A DNA stretch of 64,000 nucleotides. Origin: Furcasterigmium furcatum (Eukaryota > Ascomycota > Sordariomycetes > Glomerellales > Plectosphaerellaceae). The stretch is from NCBI GenBank assembly GCA_001599815.1, contig BCIA01000002.1:3135626-3199625 (forward strand). The letters run 5' to 3'. Positions 1-9,732 of this stretch are shown here, in pieces; within the stretch, counting starts at the first letter, position 1, and each line of letters starts with the position of its first letter. A program made the position numbers and the translations under genes. Below the pieces are notes generated by a model. It did not search any database and had not been told where the DNA came from. It saw nothing but the letters and a program-made list of their open reading frames with translations.

Positions 1-1684
1 CGTCTTTGCTGACCGCTTCCTTGAGCTTGGCCATGACCTCATTCTCGGACATTGTCGACATGCGCACGTCCTGCTTGCGCTCAGCAGCAGACGGCTTGGC
101 GGTGAGAGCCGCCTCGGCAGCCTTGACGCCATCGGCCTGTTGGGCGGGCTGGGCCTTGTTGACGTTGAGAGGCTTGACAGGGGCGGGCAGGCGCGAAGGT
201 GGCTGCTGCTGGCTGGGCCCGTTTGGCCTCTGAGCCTGACTGCCGTTGGGGTACCGCGGGGCACTGGAGGACTGGGGCTGATCCGGTCGAGGGGGTCGCT
301 GCCCCTGGGAAGGATCGCGCATAGAACTCGAGCTGTTCTGGGAGGTCATGGGCGGTCTCTGAGAGCCCGCCGTGGGCGGTGGGGGAGCCGGACGCTGCGC
401 ACGAAGCTGCTGGTTAGCCGCCTTGGGTGCCGGAGGAGCGGCCCTGGAGGGGTTGTATCTGTCAGCCGGAGGCGCAGAAGAGCCGCCGCCGCCACCGTAT
501 CCGCCAAGCTCCTGCTGGGCCATGGGCACCTTGTTCTTGGGAATGGCAGCGTTGTAGGCGTCGAGGTCACGGCGGTTTGCCTCCTCAATCTCGCGTTCAC
601 GCTGTCTCTGCGCCTCGAGCACCTTCTTACGCTCGTCCAGCTCACGCTGCTCGCGGTCGCGCTCCCTATCCCGGGCTTCCTGCTGCGCCTGCATCTGGCG
701 TTGGATCTGTTGCTGCTGCTCGGATGCCGAGGGCTTCCTGGGCGTTCCTTGAGCGGGCACGGTGTTGTAGCTGGGTTGCCTTGAAGCTTGGGAGGGAGGC
801 ATCGGCCGAGGCGGCGCGACGCCGGCACCGCCTCCGGTGTAGCCGAGCTGCTTGTTGCCCTGGCTTGAGGCGGGTGGCGTGGGAGTGAGGCTGGAATATT
901 GCTGTGGTTGTTGCTGGCGCTTGGTGAGGTCAGAATAGAAATCCAGAACCTCGAAGACGGCCTGGGGGTTGCGCTCGTAATCCTCCTTGGTGATGGCGGA
1001 GGAGTTAAGAAGCTTGGACCACTCCGGAGGCAGGCCGACAAAGTCGCCAGTCTGGGGATCAAAGCCAACGTGAACGGCATGAGAGAAGTTGGTGGGGTTG
1101 CTGACGCCGCCCATGCCGGGGCAAGCACCATAGATCAGATCAATCCACTCGTAGAGATCATCGTCGCTCTTGACCCTGATCTGGAGGGTCTTGGTGTGAC
1201 CGTCATCCTCGCCAGGGCTGTTGGAAGACCCGCTGGGGTTCCGCTTAATCTCAAAGATTGTGCCCGCGGCCTCGACGCGGCCGACGTTGACGACATCCTT
1301 GAGGTAGAGGGTGTAAGCAACCTTGCCGCCCTCTTGCTTGTGGAAGTCGAGGGATTCCTTGCGGAGGACAAGGAGCCTCTGCTTCCAGGGGTTGATGAAG
1401 TTCTTGCTCTCCTTCACTTGCGCCCAGCCCTCTTTCCTGACGGCAAGGCCGCCCATGCCGTCGGTCTGGTTGGAGTTCTGGCGGGCGATGGGGAGGGATA
1501 TGGTAGACCCGGTGTATGTGGAGGTGGCAGTGCTCCTGATGGGGGAGATGGCCATGTTGGCCATGCTGCCAGGAAGGTTGGTGTTGGGCGTCAGGTTCAG
1601 GCGGGGTCGATCGGTCGGAGGACGAGGCGCCGGGCCTGGGTTCATGAACTGGCCGGACGAGTAGACGCTGCTGTTGTCAGCCAT
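1..1684 (-). CDS. CLA4: Cla4-type p21-activated kinase (PAK), N-terminal part, cut by window edge
   Basis: This is the regulatory half of a PAK-family Ser/Thr kinase, which acts downstream of Cdc42/Rac in polarity and septation. The frame opens at the ATG complementary to 1682-1684 (MADNSSVYSSGQF) and stays open to the window edge, about 561 codons. A PH domain occupies roughly residues 80-190 (WKQRLLVLRKESLDFHK is visible). A CRIB/p21-binding motif follows at about 195-230 (NFSHAVHVGFDPQTGDFVG). Then comes a Q/P/R-rich linker with a charged helical stretch (REQRELDERKKVLEAQRQ). The last readable residues, MSTMSENEVMAKLKEAVS, match the segment that precedes the catalytic domain in Cla4 orthologues. 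The kinase domain therefore lies beyond base 1, and its absence is not a truncation. PH plus CRIB marks the Cla4/Chm1 branch rather than Ste20. No intron is needed in this part. Confidence 0.93.
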   Translation of the reverse strand, partial: MADNSSVYSSGQFMNPGPAPRPPTDRPRLNLTPNTNLPGSMANMAISPIRSTATSTYTGSTISLPIARQNSNQTDGMGGLAVRKEGWAQVKESKNFINPWKQRLLVLRKESLDFHKQEGGKVAYTLYLKDVVNVGRVEAAGTIFEIKRNPSGSSNSPGEDDGHTKTLQIRVKSDDDLYEWIDLIYGACPGMGGVSNPTNFSHAVHVGFDPQTGDFVGLPPEWSKLLNSSAITKEDYERNPQAVFEVLDFYSDLTKRQQQPQQYSSLTPTPPASSQGNKQLGYTGGGAGVAPPRPMPPSQASRQPSYNTVPAQGTPRKPSASEQQQQIQRQMQAQQEARDRERDREQRELDERKKVLEAQRQREREIEEANRRDLDAYNAAIPKNKVPMAQQELGGYGGGGGSSAPPADRYNPSRAAPPAPKAANQQLRAQRPAPPPPTAGSQRPPMTSQNSSSSMRDPSQGQRPPRPDQPQSSSAPRYPNGSQAQRPNGPSQQQPPSRLPAPVKPLNVNKAQPAQQADGVKAAEAALTAKPSAAERKQDVRMSTMSENEVMAKLKEAVSKD

Positions 1685-4169
1685 GATCGATTGGCATCAG
1701 GGCGGTCAAGCCGCGCCCGTGAAAGGAGGTTGAGGTGCGGGCGAGCGAGCGAGCGAAAAGGGGGGAGAGGAGGGGGAAGTCTCAAGCTCGTGACAGGATG
1801 TAGGGGCGCGAGTACGGTCAAGGGGAAGGAATGAAATTCGTATCCCGAAGGCGTCCTGGAAAGACACATGCATGGATGGTCAGGAGGCGACGGCCACCGG
1901 CGGTCAGGTCAGGGTCAATCAACCGAAGCGCGCCTCTGAACCGGGGGCGCGAATCGAAATTAACCCCACTTGCAGCCTGACTGCATGTTGCATTCCCCCG
2001 ACGCCGCCAACAGGAGAGGAGGCGAGGAAAGCGAGGAAGACAAGAGGCAGCAAACACGAGCAAAGTAACGTACCTGTTTTGGGCGGCCATATTGAAAGAC
2101 TAGAAGAGGGGATGAGATGGGAGGCGTTCCCCTTTTGTTTGCCGTGGGCAGCGGCTCGCCTTCGGAGCCGGGTTGGGTATTACTATGGAACACGCGCTGT
2201 TTCGCAAGGCCGTTGCGCCTCTGCGCTTGGGGACGTTGGACACCCGAGCCGTGTAGTAGGTTCTGCGTGAGTGGCTGATGGGGGTATCTCGAAGAGTGTG
2301 CGACAGACAGCCGGAAAGGAAGAAGAGGTGTCGAAATCGTGAGCGACCGACCCGCGACCGAGGGGTATTGTGGACTGAACGAAGGACGGGCAAACGGGCT
2401 AGCGAATGGAGGCCAGGTCGAGATCCAGTATCAGGAGCAGGATCAGTCGGTCAGGCCAGGGGCAAACGGCAAGGCGAAAAGCGGTTGGTCGATCAGCCGA
2501 AGTTCGCTTGCTCTGCTGGAGCCCGTCGGAGAAAGCTGGAGCCGCCGTGGGATGCGTGGCTCGGGCCGCGGTCTGCCTTGTCGTCGGTCGTTTGTCGATA
2601 TCGATAGCGTTGTCGACGTCGAACTTGTGGGATCTCGACAACAGCACTGTGGAGTGGGAGAAAGAGAAAGATTGAGATGTGTTGTTTAGAGGTGCCCCTA
2701 GTTTTGGCGGAGGGGAAAATAGAGCTAAGCCGGAGGTCGGGTCGAGACGTGCCTAGGACAAGAAACGGGAAGAGAAGATGCAAGCTACCACGGTCGCTCT
2801 TGCCTCTCGTTGGCGCTTCCCGGCTGACTGGTGGGTGGTGGTAGTGCAGTCCTACCAGCGGGAGGAAGGAGCGTGTGGTGGGCGATTCACATAGCGGGCA
2901 GGTGGGGAAACGGAGGTGGTCGAGCCCCTGTCGTTTTAGTGTAGCGGGACGCTGGTCGGGAGGGGGGACATTGAGTGGGTAAGGGGTGATGTTCCGATAC
3001 AGTGCCAGATGTTTCAATTGGCCTCCATCGACATGCGATTCTTGGGAGGTTCACCTTGAACCACGGCAAGATTGGCACTGTCCCAGTACCTCTGCAAACG
3101 CAAAACCTCCCTGAACTCCTTTCGTGTCCCACTCGCCTGTCTCGACTTCCTCCACGAACAAGGACAATGCTGGATATGCTTGGACTCCTTCCAGAACATC
3201 CAAGGCGTCATCCTCTCCGACCTCGACAGTCTGAACTGACATTTGAGGATGCCTCCACTGCGTGGTCATTCACCGCCACGAGACGAAGGAACGTGGCGCG
3301 AGCCGAGCCCTGTCATGACAAGCCGGAGAACGCTGAACATCCCTTGCGCGCCCCCGTCTTTTCCAAGGACCAAGAGTCATGCAAATCCCGAGGGCCTCAG
3401 GTTTCTTAGCCACTCCCCTGGCTTGTTGCAGGCCTGGAGCTCAACCACCTGAGGCCAAGCTTGATGCTCCTCCATCACGCGACTCACATGCCTCTGGAAC
3501 ACGTACCAACACTCCTCCCATCCCGCAGGTCAGAGGAGCTTGAGCTTCCGACCGCATTCTGCTTCGTTTGCCCCTTGGTGATCTCAGAGTAGTCTCAAGA
3601 GCGCGCGAATCCTAACCACATTCGCATTCGCGGGGAACCCCTCATGGCTGGATGCTGGATCTCACCCTCCACGACAGACTGGCTTCCACCTATCGGCGAC
3701 CTCTGCCGGATTTAACCAGCCCTCGAGCGTCGCCCACATGCGTTGCGCATCACCAGAGGTGTGCTCGCGTTTCATCGACGTCTGTTCTTGGCACGACCGG
3801 TGATTGGGTTTCGAGTCCAACCGTTGCGCGCTTCCACACATTCAGGACACACCATCCAATGGATTTGAGGCCCGAAGGCAATTGATGTTCAAGGCCGGGC
3901 GGGCCTGGATGATCTGTGAACCGATGCCGCCGTCTGTCGCATCACGTGGCTATTTGGAGATGCCTCCCTGGCATCGTTGTTGCTGAGCCTCATGCTTGCA
4001 TGAATCGACCCGTATAGATGCCGGGAGAAAGTTATGCGCCCAGTGCAGTAAAAATACAGACTCTCTGATTTTATCTGTCTTGTGTATCCTCGCTATAACA
4101 CACACACACACACATTTTCTTTCCCTCTAATCATATTCACATCCTCCACGCGCCATCTAGCTCTATCCC
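1685..4169. other. Intergenic stretch, CLA4 leader and promoter side
   Basis: No gene is supported here. The CLA4-proximal part is purine-rich on the plus strand (pyrimidine-rich on the sense strand), typical of a long fungal 5' leader. An ATG with a good donor directly behind it (sense strand, ATG at 2090, GTACGT at 2073-2068) could be an untranslated or uORF-bearing leader exon. A short minus-strand frame at 3051-3269 has a coding-like acidic composition (EDDALDVLEGVQAYPALS) but no recognisable partner exons. A short CA repeat lies at about 4098-4112. Confidence 0.5.
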
Positions 4170-6397
4170 TTACCGGACGGGAACCTCGGCGTCCTGGCCC
4201 TCGAAAGCGGGCAGCTCGGCCTCGATGTCTTTCCACTGCTTGCTGCCATCCACAATGCTCTGCACAGCCGCGACGATGGTGTCCTCGTCGGCGCGCACCT
4301 GCTTGCACGAGTCGCGGTCTCTCAGGGTGATGGTCGCATCGTTAACCGTCTGGAAGTCAATGGTGATGCCCAGCGGCGTGCCGAGCTCGTCGTTGCGGCT
4401 GTACCGCTTACCGATCGTCGCCGAGGAGTCGTCGATGCGGCTCGAGACGCCGAGCTTGCGCAGCTTCGCGGACAGCTTCTGAATGAAGGGCTTGAAGGCC
4501 TTGTTGGCCGAGAGGGGCACAATGAGGACCTTGGTGGGGGCGACGATGGGAGGGAAGGAGAGGACCTGATGAAGTTAGTGTCTTGTTGCAGGTTCTTTCA
4601 GGAGACGAGTAGACTCACGCTGCGGGCCTCGTCGCCGCCATCGCTGCCGCGGGTCCAGTAGTTGTGCTCGATGAGGGAGTACAGGATACGGCCGATACCG
4701 AAAGACGGCTCGATGACGTTGGGGGTGTACTCCCTCGTGTTCTCGACCTTCTTGCGGAACTCGACGTTGACGAGATCCTTGCTGACCTTGACCTTGCCGT
4801 CACCGACACCGGGGACCTCGATCTCGAGGGCGCCCTGGTCGGTAAGCTGCTTGGCGAAAGCCTCGCGCTGCTCCTGGGTAGAAGCCTCCAGGGCAGCCTC
4901 GACGGTCTTGCCGTCCTTCTTGAACTGAGGGCCGAACTTCTTCTTCTCGATGTCAATCTCCCAGAGCTCCGTGACGATGGGCTCGTCGAGGCGCTCGCGA
5001 ACAAGCAGCGGCGCGCCGGTCTTCTTGGCGTGCACGGTCAGATCGTAGGCACTCCTGTCGGCGCAGCCAACGCACTCAATCCAGCCGGAGGAGGTGTAGA
5101 GCTCGGCATCCCAGCAGTCGGTGGCGTAGTGGGCCATCTCGTTCTGCATGTGCTGACGGAAGCGGAGCTTGCTCGAGTCCACGCCGATCTTCTTCAGGAA
5201 GAGGTAGATACGAGCGATGAAGAAGCCGAGGGTCTCGTTGTCGATGACCTTATTCCTGACGGCATCGCCGACGGTCATGCGCTTGAGGTCGGTCTTGCCA
5301 GACAGCTGGACCTCGCGCGAGAGGAGGTCGAGCTCGATGTTCTCGATCTCGGCGAACTTGGAGTGCTTCTTGCCACCCTGGGGGTCAACGAAGTGCTCAA
5401 TCTCGGCCATGAGGAACTCGCGGACACGGAGGAGACCGGCGCGCGGGGAGATCTCGTTTCTGTACGACTTGCCGATGGACGCAGAGGCGAAGGGCATGCC
5501 CTGCTGGTTGAACTCGAGGAGCTTGGCGAAGTTCAGGAACTGGCCCTGGGCAGTCTCGGGACGGAGGTAGCCGGGGAGGTTGCTGCTGGGGCCGATGGAG
5601 GTCTGGAACATGAGGTTGAACGCGACGGGAGGGGAGGGCATGACGCCGGTGGCCGGGTTCTTGAGGTCGTACTTCTTGATGAGCTCGCCGAGCTCCTCGC
5701 CGTTGTAGTTGTCGATCTTGGCCAGGACCTCCTCGTACTCCTGAACGACAGCATCGTCCAGCTTGACGGCCTCGGACTTCTGCTTCCTCTTCTTCTTCTT
5801 GGTGGGGTCATCCTGCTCCTCGACCTTGACGCCACGCGCCTCCTTGTCGCCCTTGAGCCTCGCCTCGAGCACGTCCTCGACGAAGTGGTCGGCGCGGAGG
5901 ATGTCGCCGTTCTTGGGGTCCTTGCACATCCAGTCGGCAAACTTGTCGACGTGGCCACTGGTCTTGAGGACCTCGTGGGGGGTCAGGACGGTACAGTCGA
6001 CCTCGAGCATGTCCTCCTCGAGGATGAAGTGTTTCCGCCAGATGTCGACGATGTTGGCCTGCAGGGAGCAGCCGGGGGGGCCATAGTCGAACAGGCCACC
6101 GGTGCCGCCGTAGATCTCGAAGGCGGGGGTGAAGAACATGCGCCGGCGAAGCAGGGCATCGAGGACGGGCCGGTCGAGGGGCTGGCCCTTGAGGGTGGTC
6201 ATATCGGAAGACATCTTGGCAGAGTTCTGGCGGTTCTTGCGCGAGACGCTGACGATAGCTCGGGCAACGTGGCTGGATGCGGTAAACGTGCGACGCGGGG
6301 CTGCAGCGCGAGCGTAAAAGACGGCCTGCCGAGCTTCACAGAAGCTGGGTGTAAAACGAATCGAAGAGAGGTGTTGAGGAAGACGAATTGGCTTCAT
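4170..6397 (-). CDS. GRS1: Glycyl-tRNA synthetase, cytosolic and mitochondrial forms
   Basis: Class II synthetase that charges tRNA-Gly. There are two exons, 6397-4619 and 4565-4170, with a GTGAGT...CAG intron at 4566-4618. The opening catalytic segment (RRRMFFTPAFEIYGGTGG) is followed by motif 2 (RNEISPRAGLLRVREF), motif 3 (EPSFGIGRILYSLIEH) and a C-terminal anticodon-binding domain (KVLIVPLSANKAFKPF). There is a lysine-rich insert near KKKKRKQK. The ATG at 6397 gives 724 aa with an Arg/Ser-rich, acid-poor leader (RTFTASSHVARA) like a mitochondrial presequence. The in-frame ATG at 6214 (MSSDMTTLKGQ) gives 663 aa, close to cytosolic enzymes. The frame continues upstream of 6397 only to a GTG with no further ATG. 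Divergent from RPF1, so the two probably share a promoter region. Confidence 0.95.
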
Positions 6398-6850
6398 CCA
6401 ACGCTTGTTCCTGGTGTTCAAGGGATGGGTTCGTGACTCATCGGCCTTGGCCACACGGAGGGATTCTTCGAATCGATTCGGGTTGCAGGTTTGGCAGAGA
6501 GCCTTCGCGGGGTGTGGTGTGGTGTGGTGGTGTGTGACTCTTATTTGCCCTGGTGGTCTTCCCGTTTCGATTCATGGCCCGCTATCTGCTGCACGCCCCG
6601 CGACGGTATTTTCTCGGAATTTCCATCCGCCGAGCTCAAAGTCTGGCCCCTGCCCCTCCAAAATCTTGGCGGGTTATCGGACCCGCTAAAATTTCTCTAG
6701 CCTGCAGTTTTACTTGTACCACAGAGAAGACTTCGTTCTGGGTTGATCCAACATCACGACCAAGTACACTTTGTTGTTTTGCACGTCCCAGAACCTCCAA
6801 TTCGACCGACACCCAGCCTTGGAAGCCGCCCTAGAGCAACCGCACACGAC
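6398..6850. promoter_or_regulatory. Bidirectional promoter between GRS1 and RPF1
   Basis: About 450 bp separates the two divergent starts. It holds an inverted repeat with 6-bp arms (GCGGGT at 6669-6674, ACCCGC at 6681-6686) and, just beyond it, an AAAATTT element at 6688-6694 that resembles the RRPE box of ribosome-biogenesis genes. The motifs are seen in the sequence; their function is inferred from the neighbours, which both serve translation. Confidence 0.45.
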
Positions 6851-8170
6851 ATGGGCTCCGCAAGGGCAGGGGGCAGGGCCTCCGGCGCCTCGCTCTCCAT
6901 GAAGACCAGCAACAAGATGAAGCGGAAACAAATGTTCGTCGACCAGAAGAAGGAGAAGGACAAGAAGCGTCACGAGATGAGATGGAAGCGGAAGAAGGAG
7001 GAAGACAAGGACCCGTCTCTCCGAGAAGAGCGAATGGCCAAGAACAAACCCCAGACCCTCGAGACAAAGCGAGTATGGGACCAAGGCGACGACGACAGCC
7101 TCGGCGCACAAGTCGACGTCGAAGCCCTCCAGAAGCGGCGGCTAGAGGAAGCCGAGCGGGCTGAGATGGAAGCCATGGAAGTCGATGAGGAGGAAGAATC
7201 GGACGACGACAACGACAGCATGCTCGCGTCGGACAATGAGGACGAAGAAGCCGTGCAACAAGTCCTCGAGAAGAAGCGGGAGAAGCGCGCAAAACGAGAC
7301 ACGAGCGCTGCTCCCTCGACGACGAGCACGAACCTCGACCTCACGCCCTCCTCCCTCGCCGTCAAGTTCCCGACGCTCTTCACCGACATCCCTCCGCCGA
7401 CCCCCAAGATCCTCATCACTACCTCCCTCAACTCGAACCTCCACAACGAGGCCGACGTCTTCTGCACCATCTTCCCCAACTCGAGCTACATCCGCCGGAC
7501 GAACCACCGCTACGGCCACAAGTACTCCCTCCGCGAGATCAGCCGCTTCGCCGCCAACAGGGAGTACACGGCCGTCGTCATGCTGCGGGAGGATCAGAAG
7601 AAGCTCACGGGTCTGACCATCGTCCATCTCCCCTCTGGGCCGACCTTCACCTTCTCCGTGACGAACTTCATGGAGGGCAAGAAGCTCCCCGGCCACGGAA
7701 ACCCGACGAACCACTACCCAGAGCTGCTGCTGAACAACTTCAAGACGCCGCTCGGTCTGCTGACCGCCAAGCTCTTCCAGACGCTGTACGTCCCCTCCCC
7801 GGAGCATGGCCGTAACTTTCTTAGAATATCTGCTAACGCTATGACTCCTAGATTCCCTCCGCAGCCCGAGTTCCAGGGCCGCCAGGTGCTCACCATACAC
7901 AATCAGCGTGACTACCTCTTCATGCGCCGCCACCGCTACGTGTTCCGCGACAAGCGCACGACAGAGAAGAACATCGTCGGCGCCGACGGCAAGGAGGTGG
8001 CGGGCGTCGAGGGCATCCGCGTCGGTCTGCAGGAGGTCGGGCCGCGGTTCACCATGAAGCTGCGCCGCGTCGACAAGGGCATCGGCCGCGCGGGCAGCGA
8101 GGGCGAGGACGCGCTGCAGTGGGAGTGGAAGGGCAGCATGGAGAAGGACCGGAAGAGGTTCAATCTGTAG
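6851..8170 (+). CDS. RPF1: Ribosome production factor 1, Brix-domain protein
   Basis: Nucleolar factor for 60S assembly and ITS2 processing. Two exons, 6851-7785 and 7852-8170, encode 417 aa. The intron at 7786-7851 (GTACGT...CTAACGCT...TAG) is 66 bp, so it also reads through in frame; removing it restores LFQTLFPPQPEFQG, the conserved Brix segment. The N-terminal third is highly basic then acidic (MKRKQMFVDQKKEKDKKR, later EEEESDDDND). The Brix domain runs from about residue 185 (PKILITTSLNSN) and includes NSSYIRRTNHRYGHKYSL. It ends with the sigma-70-like signature RFTMKLRRVDKG near residue 375. I chose the ATG at 6851 (MGSARAGG) because upstream in-frame sequence is not family-like. An alternative start is the Met of MKTSNKMKRKQ. 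Confidence 0.94.
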   Translation: MGSARAGGRASGASLSMKTSNKMKRKQMFVDQKKEKDKKRHEMRWKRKKEEDKDPSLREERMAKNKPQTLETKRVWDQGDDDSLGAQVDVEALQKRRLEEAERAEMEAMEVDEEEESDDDNDSMLASDNEDEEAVQQVLEKKREKRAKRDTSAAPSTTSTNLDLTPSSLAVKFPTLFTDIPPPTPKILITTSLNSNLHNEADVFCTIFPNSSYIRRTNHRYGHKYSLREISRFAANREYTAVVMLREDQKKLTGLTIVHLPSGPTFTFSVTNFMEGKKLPGHGNPTNHYPELLLNNFKTPLGLLTAKLFQTLYVPSPEHGRNFLRISANAMTPRFPPQPEFQGRQVLTIHNQRDYLFMRRHRYVFRDKRTTEKNIVGADGKEVAGVEGIRVGLQEVGPRFTMKLRRVDKGIGRAGSEGEDALQWEWKGSMEKDRKRFNL

Positions 8171-8448
8171 ACGAGATACCCAGGGGGAGAATACAAGGCC
8201 ACAAACACACTGTACGGTTCAGATAGAATTGTGAACATCGTGATACTTGACGGGAACTCCGTCAGCCGTGAATACCCATGTTCTAAGCCCATCTATCTAC
8301 CAACGCCCGAGTATTCAGATACCGCTCTCAGACCAACCACCCATCATAAAGAGGTTCCCTCATCCCAACGCCGAACCGGGGTATATAAGCTCCAACCCAG
8401 GAGCATTTGGCGCCTTCTACTCTCTTCTGATTTTTGTCCCCCCTTAGA

Positions 8449-9732
8449 TCACTTCCTCTCCTGCTTCTTGTGTCGCAGCATGATGACGGAATAACCGACG
8501 ATGCCGCCAATGGCGATGAAAACGCCGAGAATCGACTTGTCGCCGACGGCTCGCCCAGAGGTCATCCAGCCCAGGGCGACAATGGTGCAGGTCTTGACGT
8601 GGCCAACGACGGTGCTCGACACCGGCCCTGTCTGTGCGACGATGAAGAACTGCGAGATGTTGATGAGGGAGGCACAGAGGCCAGACTGAGACGGAGTTAG
8701 CCCGGCTCGTGATACAGCACGCCTCTCAGCCTTCGGGTGTGACTTACGATGATGATCAGGATCCACCTTGGCAGGGCGACCTCGGTCCAGACGGGGAAGT
8801 AGTCGACGAAGGGGATGACATAGAGGAGGAGGAAGGCGGCGATGGGGGCCTGGTTGTGGAGGAGCTGCATGCTGGACATTTCAAGCTTGCGGTGGTAGCT
8901 GGCGATCCAGATCGTGTAGAGGGACGAGGCGAAGATGCCCGTGAAGGCAAAAATAACGCCAAGAGGCGACGTTGTCTTAACCGCAGCATTGGCGGCGGGC
9001 AAAGAGTCGTAGTACGACACCATGCCTACACCCGCACACGCAGGGATCAGCGTAAGGATGGCGGCACGCGGTAGGGTCGCCTTGTAGAGGACGAAGTTCA
9101 TCAAGGCCACCGTTGGGGTCAAGAGAATGCGCGCGATCTGGTAGAAGGTGACGGACGAGAACGCCAGCGAGAGGTTTGGGAGGATGACGTTGAGGCACAT
9201 GGCGATGGACAGGGGGAGCATCGTCTTGATGGCGGCACGCCGAGGAACGAAGTAGCCGAAGCGCTCGCGGGAGAGGATATACAGCGTCAAATAGGTGACG
9301 AGGAAATGGAAGGAGGCGAAGGTGAGCTGGCACAGCTTGAGCGAGGGATCGGAGAAGATGGCCTTGTTGGTGAACACCTAGGATAGATAGGTCAGAGAGG
9401 GGTGCGCGTGGAGCGGCATTGCAAGCGAGACTCACGATTCCGACGGTGGCCAGGGTGTTGACGGCCATCCAGATGCATGCCGTCGTGAAGTTGGATTTTG
9501 GTGGTTCCTCTGCGTCCTTCTTCTCCTCCTCCTGGGGAAGTAGTCCCGCTCGCTCGTCGCCTTCGTCGTCATTGCGAATGTCCAATTCATCGGGGCTCTT
9601 GAGCTCGTAGGCCTCCTCGTCACGATGCGCCGGGTCCGACTTCATGAGCCTGACCTGCTCCTCTGGAGTCGCCGTCTCGGTGGACGATGAGGCGATCGAG
9701 GCGGCCCTCTGGGGCTTCGGTTCGGCAGACAT
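8449..9732 (-). CDS. Triose-phosphate/nucleotide-sugar transporter family membrane protein (SLC35E3-like)
   Basis: Drug/metabolite-superfamily transporter, probably of Golgi or ER membranes. Three exons, 9732-9436, 9377-8748 and 8685-8449, encode 387 aa. Introns at 9378-9435 (GTGAGT...TAG) and 8686-8747 (GTAAGT...CAG) are both phase 0. The first 75 residues are hydrophilic and acidic. About ten hydrophobic segments follow, starting at TTACIWMAVNTLATVGIVF with the family hallmark VFTNKAIF. NLSLAFSSVTFYQIARILLTP is the typical TPT core. The short C-terminus ends in a lysine motif (HKKQERK) that could act as a retrieval or retention signal. Substrate cannot be assigned from sequence alone: SLC35E3-like is the best fit and a GDP-mannose transporter is less likely. 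Confidence 0.85.

Noticed and set aside
1..1684. PAK-type protein apparently lacking its kinase domain
   Set aside because: The gene is cut by the window edge; the sequence ends just before where the kinase domain begins in orthologues.
3051..3269. 72-codon minus-strand frame with coding-like acidic composition
   Set aside because: Too short, with no recognisable family and no convincing partner exon; it may be a gene relic but cannot be supported.
4098..4112. CA dinucleotide run
   Set aside because: Ordinary microsatellite; no sign of function.
4664..6436. 590-codon plus-strand frame opposite GRS1
   Set aside because: It is the complement of a recognised synthetase frame; Leu/Glu/Val-rich output is the usual mirror of GC-biased codons.
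6398..6454. Extension of the synthetase to the upstream GTG (57 further bases)
   Set aside because: No ATG, and the added residues are not presequence-like. A non-ATG start is possible but unsupported; the ATG at 6397 suffices.
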